The position numbers were made by a program, and so were the translations under genes. Below the pieces are notes generated by a model. The model made no database searches. It saw nothing but the letters and a program-made list of their open reading frames with translations, and had not been told where the DNA came from. Below are positions 58,855 through 64,000 of a stretch of 64,000 nt of DNA, piece by piece. The stretch is taken from contig NZ_JAPSIY010000005.1 of assembly GCF_031178445.1 (NCBI RefSeq), positions 62,001-126,000 on the forward strand. Reading direction: 5' to 3'. Within the stretch, counting starts at the first letter, position 1. Each line of letters opens with the position of its first letter. Origin of the DNA: Microbacterium sp. Its GTDB lineage: Bacteria; Actinomycetota; Actinomycetes; Actinomycetales; Microbacteriaceae.

Positions 58855-59462
58855 ACGCGCACCTTCTCCCGGATGCCCGCGAGCAGTTTCTCGCCGATGC
58901 CAGGAACAGCGAGAAGATCCTCCACCGCGCGGAACCGGCCGTTCTCATCGCGCCACTGCAAGATGCGCTCGGCCAGGGCGGGACCGATGCGAGGCAGCGT
59001 CTCCAGCGCGGCCTGATCGGCCGAGTTGAGGTCGATCCTGCCGTCGGAGGGCGGCGGGGGCGACTCGCCCGAGGGCGTCTTTCCGCGAGCAGGGACGACG
59101 ATCTGCTCGCCGTCGCTGAGCGGGCGCGCGAGGTTGACCGCCTGCAGGTCGGCGGCTTCGAGAGTGCCACCCGCCGCGGCCAGCGCGTCGACCAGCCGCG
59201 CCTGCGGATCGAGGATGTACAGCCCCGGCTTCGCCACCTCGCCCAGCACGTGCACGTACAGCTCTGCGCCTTCGGTCACGACGGCGCTGCTCGCCCCGTC
59301 GTCCAGAGGAATGCTCTCCACCGGCGCCGTCTGACCCCGGAGGATGCCCCAGCCGACCGAGGCCGACAGCACCACGAGCCCCAGGGTTACCGCCGCGCCG
59401 ATGCCCAGCTTCAGACGCGGACGCGGCGACGGCTCCGGAACGATCGACTCAGCTGGGGCCAC
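58851..59462 (-). CDS. ComEA family DNA-binding protein
   Basis: A 203-residue protein with one N-terminal membrane anchor (about residues 20-40), a SLBB domain (ELYVHVLGEVAKPGLY...) and a C-terminal helix-hairpin-helix pair (IDLNSADQAALETLPRIGPALAERIL...LLAVPGIGEKLLAGIRE). ComEA binds DNA at the cell surface in transformable bacteria. GTG at 59462 is leaderless after TAGCGT. It is cotranscribed with comEC. Confidence 0.93.
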   Translation of the reverse strand: MAPAESIVPEPSPRPRLKLGIGAAVTLGLVVLSASVGWGILRGQTAPVESIPLDDGASSAVVTEGAELYVHVLGEVAKPGLYILDPQARLVDALAAAGGTLEAADLQAVNLARPLSDGEQIVVPARGKTPSGESPPPPSDGRIDLNSADQAALETLPRIGPALAERILQWRDENGRFRAVEDLLAVPGIGEKLLAGIREKVRV

Positions 59463-59468
59463 CCCGCC

Positions 59469-59474
59469 ACGCTA
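59469..59474 (-). promoter_or_regulatory. -10 box of the comEA-comEC operon, leaderless
   Basis: TAGCGT on the minus strand with 6 nt to GTG at 59462. Confidence 0.5.
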
Positions 59475-59516
59475 GACACGCCTGTTGCCGCGCCGTGCCG
59501 CTTCGTCAGCGGATGT

Positions 59517-59557
59517 GGAGAACTCCTGCACGCTGCGACGCTGTGCAGGAGTTCTCC
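59517..59557 (-). terminator. Long hairpin terminator after leuS
   Basis: Perfect 15-bp stem, arms GGAGAACTCCTGCAC and GTGCAGGAGTTCTCC, loop 11 nt, 8 nt downstream of the leuS stop. It separates leuS from comEA. Confidence 0.75.
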
Positions 59558-59565
59558 GAGTGCGT

Positions 59566-62127
59566 TCAGCTCTTGACGGCGAAGTTCACGATCTTCGGAG
59601 CGCGCACGATCACGCGGATGATCTCCTTGCCGTCCAGCGCGCGCTGCACGCGCTCGTCGGCGCGCGCCAGGGCTTCGAGCTCCGCCTCGCCGATCTTCGC
59701 CGGTACCTCGAGGGTCGCCCGCACCTTGCCGCCGACCTGCACGGCGACCGTGGCGGTGTCCTCGACGAGCAGGGCAGGGTCGGCGTGCGCCCACTGCACC
59801 AGCCCGACCGAAGGCTCATGACCGAGCATCTCCCACATCTCCTCCGCGGTGTGCGGGGCGATGAGGTCGAGCATCACCGCGAGCGTCTCGGCAGCCTCGC
59901 GCACGGCCGGATCGGCAGCACCAGCGCCGGCGTCGATCGTCTTCCGGATCGCGTTCACCAGCTCCATGAGGCGCGCGACCAGCACGTTGAACTTGGTCTG
60001 CTCGACCAGCCCCGGCGCCTCGGCCAGCAGGTGATGGGTGACACGGCGCAGCGAACGGTCTCCGCCGTCGAAGCCCACGCCCGCCTCGCTCGACACCTCA
60101 CCGGCGATGCGCAGTGCGCGCGTCAGGAACTTCTGCGCTCCCGTGGTCGAGACGTCGGCCCAGTCCTTGTCGTCCTCCACCGGTCCGGCGAAGGCCAGGC
60201 CGACGCGCAGTGCGTCGGCTCCGTGCGCGTCGAGCTCCTCCTGGAACAGCACCAGGTTGCCCTTCGACTTCGACATCTTCGCGCCGTTGAGGATCACCAT
60301 GCCCTGGTTGATCAGGCTCGAGAACGGCTCGGTGAAGTCCACCAGACCCATGTCGAACAGCACCTTCGTGATGAAGCGCGCGTAGAGCAGGTGCAGGATG
60401 GCGTGCTCGACGCCGCCGATGTACGAGTCGATCGGCGCCCAGCGCTTCGCCTCGTCGCCGTCGAACGCGAAGTCGGTGCTGTTCGGCGACAGGAAGCGCA
60501 GGTAGTACCACGAGCTGTCGACGAAGGTGTCCATGGTGTCGGGGTCGCGCAGGGCCGGCTCGCCGGTGCCCGGCACCACCGTGCGCACCCACGACTCCGC
60601 CGCGCCCAGGGGCGAGGTGCCCTTGGGGCGCAGATCGAGGCCAGCCGCATCGGGCAGGCGCACGGGCAGCTGGTCCTCCGCCACCGGCACGATGCCGCCG
60701 TCCTCGGTGTGCAGCATCGGGATCGGCGTGCCCCAGAAGCGCTGACGGGAGATCAGCCAGTCGCGCAGGCGGTAGTTCTTCGCCGCCCGCCCGACACCGT
60801 CCTTCTCGAGGCGCTCGATCTGACGCGCGATCGCGTTGCGCTTGGACAGCCCGTTCAGCTCACCGGAGTTGATCATCCGACCCTCGCCGGTCAGGGCGAC
60901 ACCGGTCTTCGCGGGATGCTGGTCGTCGAGCGAGTCGATGTCGGCATCCGCGTCGACGACGGGGATCGCACCCGTGACCGGCGCCGTCGTGTCGACCACG
61001 ACCTTCACGGGCAGGTCGAAGGCACGGGCGAAGTCGAGGTCGCGCTGGTCGTGAGCGGGCACGGCCATCACCGCACCGTGGCCGTAGTCCGCCAGCACGT
61101 AGTCGGCGGCCCAGATCGGCATCCGCTCCCCGTTCACGGGGTTGATCGCATAACGCTCCAGGAACACCCCGGTCTTCGGGCGGTCGGTCGCCTGGCGGTC
61201 GATCTCGCTCGTCTTCTGTACCTGCTCGAGGTAGTCCTGGAAGCGCGTTCGTACCTCGGCGGGTGCCGCGGCGGCCAGTTCGGCAGCCAGATCGGAGTCG
61301 GGGGCGATCACGAAGAACGTCGCGCCGTGCAGCGTGTCGGCGCGGGTGGTGAACACGGTGACCGGCTCTTCGCGCCCTTCGATGCGGAAGTCCACGTCGG
61401 CTCCCACCGACCTGCCGATCCAGTTGCGCTGCATCTGCAGCACCTTGTGCGGCCAGCGGCCCTCCAGCTGGTTCAGGTCGTCCAGCAGGCGGTCGGCGTA
61501 GTCGGTGATCTTGAAGTACCACTGCGTGAGCTTCTTCTTCACGACCTCGGCCCCGCAGCGCTCGCAGCGACCGTCGACGACCTGCTCGTTCGCGAGCACC
61601 GTCTGGTCGTTGGGACACCAGTTCACCGGGCTCTTCTTGCGGTACGCCAGCCCCCGTTCGTACATCTTGAGGAACAGCCACTGGTTCCACCGGTAGTACT
61701 CGGGGTCGGAGGTGTGCAGCACACGTGACCAGTCGAACGAGACGCCGTAGGCGCGGAACCCCGTCTTCTGCTGATCGATGTTCTGATAAGTCCATTCGCG
61801 CGGGTCGGCGCCGCGGCGGATCGCGGCGTTCTCAGCCGGCAGGCCGAACGAGTCCCAGCCGATCGGGTTGAGCACGTTGTGGCCGCGGTGCCGCCAGAAG
61901 CGGGCCACGATGTCGCTGTACAGGTAGTTCTCCGCATGCCCCATGTGCAGGTCGCCTGAGGGGTACGGGAACATCGCCAGCACGTACTTGCGGGGCCTGG
62001 TGTCGTCAGAGCCGCCGGCGAGGAACGTCTCGTTCTCGGCCCAGTACTTCTGCCACTTGTCCTGGAGCGCGTGCGCAGAAGGCGTGTCGTGGGTCTCGGC
62101 GGTGGGTGCGGACGAATGCTCGGACAA
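59566..62127 (-). CDS. leuS: Leucyl-tRNA synthetase
   Basis: An 853-residue class I synthetase. HIGH is present as HMGH at 61-64, the CP1 editing domain has [22 protein letters not shown], and KMSKSKGN lies near residue 620. The zinc-like pair CERC is in the insertion. The start is TTG at 62127, with no Shine-Dalgarno; no other in-frame start gives the family N terminus. A minus-strand TAGATT 9 nt upstream suggests a nearly leaderless transcript. No T-box leader can be seen. Confidence 0.96.
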   Translation of the reverse strand: MSEHSSAPTAETHDTPSAHALQDKWQKYWAENETFLAGGSDDTRPRKYVLAMFPYPSGDLHMGHAENYLYSDIVARFWRHRGHNVLNPIGWDSFGLPAENAAIRRGADPREWTYQNIDQQKTGFRAYGVSFDWSRVLHTSDPEYYRWNQWLFLKMYERGLAYRKKSPVNWCPNDQTVLANEQVVDGRCERCGAEVVKKKLTQWYFKITDYADRLLDDLNQLEGRWPHKVLQMQRNWIGRSVGADVDFRIEGREEPVTVFTTRADTLHGATFFVIAPDSDLAAELAAAAPAEVRTRFQDYLEQVQKTSEIDRQATDRPKTGVFLERYAINPVNGERMPIWAADYVLADYGHGAVMAVPAHDQRDLDFARAFDLPVKVVVDTTAPVTGAIPVVDADADIDSLDDQHPAKTGVALTGEGRMINSGELNGLSKRNAIARQIERLEKDGVGRAAKNYRLRDWLISRQRFWGTPIPMLHTEDGGIVPVAEDQLPVRLPDAAGLDLRPKGTSPLGAAESWVRTVVPGTGEPALRDPDTMDTFVDSSWYYLRFLSPNSTDFAFDGDEAKRWAPIDSYIGGVEHAILHLLYARFITKVLFDMGLVDFTEPFSSLINQGMVILNGAKMSKSKGNLVLFQEELDAHGADALRVGLAFAGPVEDDKDWADVSTTGAQKFLTRALRIAGEVSSEAGVGFDGGDRSLRRVTHHLLAEAPGLVEQTKFNVLVARLMELVNAIRKTIDAGAGAADPAVREAAETLAVMLDLIAPHTAEEMWEMLGHEPSVGLVQWAHADPALLVEDTATVAVQVGGKVRATLEVPAKIGEAELEALARADERVQRALDGKEIIRVIVRAPKIVNFAVKS

Positions 62128-62136
62128 GGATCGGCC

Positions 62137-62142
62137 AATCTA
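62137..62142 (-). promoter_or_regulatory. Candidate -10 box of leuS
   Basis: TAGATT on the minus strand, 9 nt before the TTG start; predicted leader only 2-3 nt. Confidence 0.4.
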
Positions 62143-62180
62143 CGGATGCGGAACATCCCGGAAAATCGGGAGATTCCAGG

Positions 62181-63545
62181 TTATCGCGAGTTGCCCTCTC
62201 CCCCGGCCTCGGTGAGGTCGGCGGTGAGTGCCGCCCATTCTCGCGGCAGCTCGGCGGCGAGCGCGGCCAGCGGCGCGCGCGCCTTGGTCGCGACCTCGGC
62301 AGCCTCGGCATCGGGGCGGGAGAGCCAGGTGATGCCGCCGCCGGCTCCGACGTAGGCGCCGTCGCGCTCGACCACGATCGAGCGGATCACCATCGCCAGA
62401 TCGACCCTGCCGTCCAGACCGACGTGCCCGAAGCATCCCGCGTACACCCCGCGGGGCGCAGCCTCGAGCCTGTTGAGGATGCTCATCGCCGACAGCTTCG
62501 GCGCGCCCGTCATACTGCCGGCGGGGAAGGTGGCGTCGCACAGCTCTCCGAAGCGGATGCCGTCGCGCAGTCGCACGCTCACCGCGCTGACCAGTTGATG
62601 CACGGCCGGGTAGGTCTCCACCTGCCACAGCCGTCCCACGTTCAGCGTCCCCGGCACGCCGACGTGGGAAAGGTCGTTGCGCATCAGGTCGACGATCATG
62701 ACGTTCTCAGCGCGCTCCTTCACATCCGTGCGCAGCTCCTCGGCGAGCCGCGCGTCCTCGACCGGATCCTGCGACCGGGGTCGCGTCCCCTTAATGGGGC
62801 TCGTCGACACGAAGCCACGGGACACGGCGAGGAACTGCTCGGGGCTCGCGCTGAGCAGGCTGCGGTCTCCGGCCCGCAGGTAGCCCCCGTGGTGCGCGGG
62901 CGTGGCCGCCCGCAGCCTGCGATAGGCGGAGAGCGGGTCAGCCGGCCGCGGCGCGCGGAAGCGGGTGGTGAGGCAGAGCTGGTACGCATCGCCGCGCCGG
63001 ATCGCCTCCCGGCATTCCTCGATGAGCCCGGTGTACTCGCGCACGCCGTGCCGTGCGACAGCCGTCGACGTCGCCGGTACGGGCGGAGGAGGCGGCGCGG
63101 TGTCATCCGACAGGGCCGATCGCACCTGCGCCTGCCATGCCTCGGCGCTCGCCGGGTCGGCGAGCGTCCACAACCTGCGTCGCGCGTGATCGAGGGCGAT
63201 CGCCCGATGCACCGCGATCCATGCGCCCTGCGGTTGCCGCTCCGCACGGGTCACGGGTGCTCCGGCGCGACCGGCCCCCGACTCGTAATCCAGCCAGCCC
63301 ACCCATCCGCCCCGGAAGGGCACGGGAGATTCGGCCGCCGCGTCAACAGCCAGCGGCACCGCCCGCACGGCATCCGCATCGCTCTCGACCTCGCCCGCGC
63401 CGAGGATGCTCCAGCCGTCGGCCGCATCCGGACCGGCATCGAGCCAGAATGCCGCGTCGGTGTCGGCGAACAGACGCAGGAACAGGCTCTCGGCGTCCGT
63501 CCACCCGTCGAGCGGGAGAGCGGTCAGGGTCGCGGGAGATGACAC
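62181..63545 (-). CDS. pabB: Aminodeoxychorismate synthase component I (chorismate-binding)
   Basis: A 454-residue chorismate-binding enzyme. The C-terminal catalytic part has PIKGTRPRSQDP, ENVMIVDLMRNDLSHVG, FPAGSMTGAPKLSAM and GCFGHVGLDGRVDLAMVIRS, as in PabB/TrpE. PabB rather than TrpE is favoured by the lack of trp genes and the N-terminal domain style, but isochorismate or anthranilate synthase cannot be fully excluded. GTG at 63545 is leaderless after TACGCT. It makes aminodeoxychorismate for folate. Confidence 0.85.
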   Translation of the reverse strand: MSSPATLTALPLDGWTDAESLFLRLFADTDAAFWLDAGPDAADGWSILGAGEVESDADAVRAVPLAVDAAAESPVPFRGGWVGWLDYESGAGRAGAPVTRAERQPQGAWIAVHRAIALDHARRRLWTLADPASAEAWQAQVRSALSDDTAPPPPPVPATSTAVARHGVREYTGLIEECREAIRRGDAYQLCLTTRFRAPRPADPLSAYRRLRAATPAHHGGYLRAGDRSLLSASPEQFLAVSRGFVSTSPIKGTRPRSQDPVEDARLAEELRTDVKERAENVMIVDLMRNDLSHVGVPGTLNVGRLWQVETYPAVHQLVSAVSVRLRDGIRFGELCDATFPAGSMTGAPKLSAMSILNRLEAAPRGVYAGCFGHVGLDGRVDLAMVIRSIVVERDGAYVGAGGGITWLSRPDAEAAEVATKARAPLAALAAELPREWAALTADLTEAGGEGNSR

Positions 63546-63552
63546 GATTCTC

Positions 63553-63558
63553 AGCGTA
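63553..63558 (-). promoter_or_regulatory. -10 box of pabB, leaderless
   Basis: TACGCT on the minus strand with 7 nt to GTG at 63545. Confidence 0.5.
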
Positions 63559-63576
63559 CGACCCGCATCGGGCTCG

Positions 63577-63582
63577 TAAGCT
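63577..63582 (+). promoter_or_regulatory. -10 box of the DedA gene, leaderless
   Basis: TAAGCT with 6 nt to GTG at 63589. Overlaps the expected -35 area of divergent pabB. Confidence 0.5.
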
Positions 63583-63588
63583 CGTGGC

Positions 63589-64000
63589 GTGAACGACTTC
63601 GTGCTGTGGGCCATCGAACTGGTGCAGTCGGTCGATCCCGTCCTGCGCACGGTGCTCGCTGGCATCGCGATCATGCTCGAGACGAGCATCCTGATCGGGC
63701 TGGTCGTTCCCGGGGACACGGTCGTGCTGGTCGCTTCGATCGGCGTGTCCGGGTGGGTCGAGGGCGTCGTGCTCGGGGCCGTCGTCGTCGTCGGGGCCCT
63801 GATCGGGGAATCGATCGGGTTCTGGCTCGGCAGATGGATAGGCCCGCACATCCGCACGTCATGGCTGGGCAGACGCATCGGCGAGGCGCACTGGGCGCGC
63901 TCCGAGCGCTACCTGCGCCGTCGTGGCGGGATCGCCATCTTCCTCTCCCGCTTCCTCCCCGTGCTGCACTCGCTCGTGCCGCTGACCGTCGGCATGAGCG
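63589..64000 (+). CDS. DedA family membrane protein, cut by window edge
   Basis: The first 137 codons are present; the frame stays open to the window end, so it is absent from the ORF track. The translation shows a first helix, LETSILIGLVVPGDTVVLVA, then IGESIGFWLGRWIGP and the conserved RRRGGIAIFLSRFLPVLHSLVPLTVGMS. These are hallmarks of DedA/SNARE-associated proteins, which move lipid carriers or help membrane homeostasis. GTG at 63589 follows TAAGCT by 6 nt. Confidence 0.9.
   Translation, partial: MNDFVLWAIELVQSVDPVLRTVLAGIAIMLETSILIGLVVPGDTVVLVASIGVSGWVEGVVLGAVVVVGALIGESIGFWLGRWIGPHIRTSWLGRRIGEAHWARSERYLRRRGGIAIFLSRFLPVLHSLVPLTVGMS

Noticed and set aside
59485-61728. 747-residue plus-strand ORF
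   Set aside because: Antisense to leuS; composition is typical of a GC-rich shadow frame.
62127-62180. T-box riboswitch upstream of leuS
   Set aside because: The interval to a credible -10 box is only 9 nt, leaving no room for a T-box structure.

Overview
The window is a 64 kb chromosomal segment of a high-GC actinobacterium, most likely a Microbacteriaceae member close to Microbacterium. Evidence: strongly GC-biased third codon positions, the oxidative pentose phosphate cluster with opcA, the CIRCE/hrcA-dnaJ arrangement, septum-formation and ComEA/ComEC proteins of actinobacterial type, and many transcripts that seem to start directly at ATG/GTG. Species cannot be fixed from sequence alone. 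Nearly all of it is core, tightly packed chromosome; I see no phage, IS element, integron, CRISPR array or plasmid function.

Layout. 0-1.4 kb: biotin uptake (ECF ATPase fragment, bioY) divergent from a BioQ-type TetR regulator with two tandem operators. 1.4-4 kb: MFS transporter and PatB/MalY-type C-S lyase. 4-8.1 kb: SUF iron-sulfur cluster operon (sufB-sufD-Rieske-sufC-sufT) without sufS, sufU or sufR. 8.3-10.5 kb: heme A synthesis (ctaA, ctaB, convergent). 10.7-18.8 kb: tkt-tal-pgi-zwf-opcA-pgl, a pentose phosphate operon joined by overlapping start/stop codons. 18.8-21.4 kb: NIPA/DMT-like membrane protein, def, septum-formation lipoprotein, tRNA-Asn. 21.4-27.2 kb: orphan ABC ATPase, dnaG, dgt, dus, divergent from a glutathione peroxidase. 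27.3-32.8 kb: Tat-exported phosphoesterase, FrnE-like DsbA protein, tandem duplicated P-loop NTPases, uppS-recO, TRIC-type channel. 32.9-35.5 kb: leuA with a leucine-rich leader peptide, then a lipoprotein. 35.5-45.6 kb: quinone oxidoreductase, era, corC-like gene, ybeY, phoH, hit, rsmE, dnaJ, hrcA (CIRCE), hemW, DUF1990. 45.7-47.6 kb: lepA. 47.8-53.6 kb: peptide/nickel-type ABC importer with a fused double ATPase and lipoprotein binding protein. 53.6-64 kb: alpha/beta hydrolase, rpsT, holA, lipoprotein, comEC, comEA, leuS, pabB and a DedA fragment at the right edge.

How it works together. Several blocks are functional units: biotin import under BioQ; Fe-S assembly next to heme A synthesis (both feed respiration); NADPH and pentose production from tkt to pgl; translation/ribosome maintenance (era, ybeY, rsmE, lepA, rpsT, leuS, dus, tRNA-Asn, def); and a peptide importer.

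The most distinctive signal is regulatory. At about twenty genes a TANNNT-like hexamer sits 6-7 nt before the start codon with no Shine-Dalgarno sequence, which predicts leaderless mRNAs. One of these is the leucine leader peptide ahead of leuA; another has its -10 box overlapping the sufC stop codon. The other standout is a pair of tandem NTPase genes whose 5' halves are about 98% identical in DNA while the 3' halves have diverged, which looks like localized gene conversion. I did not find a clearly novel defence or biosynthetic system.
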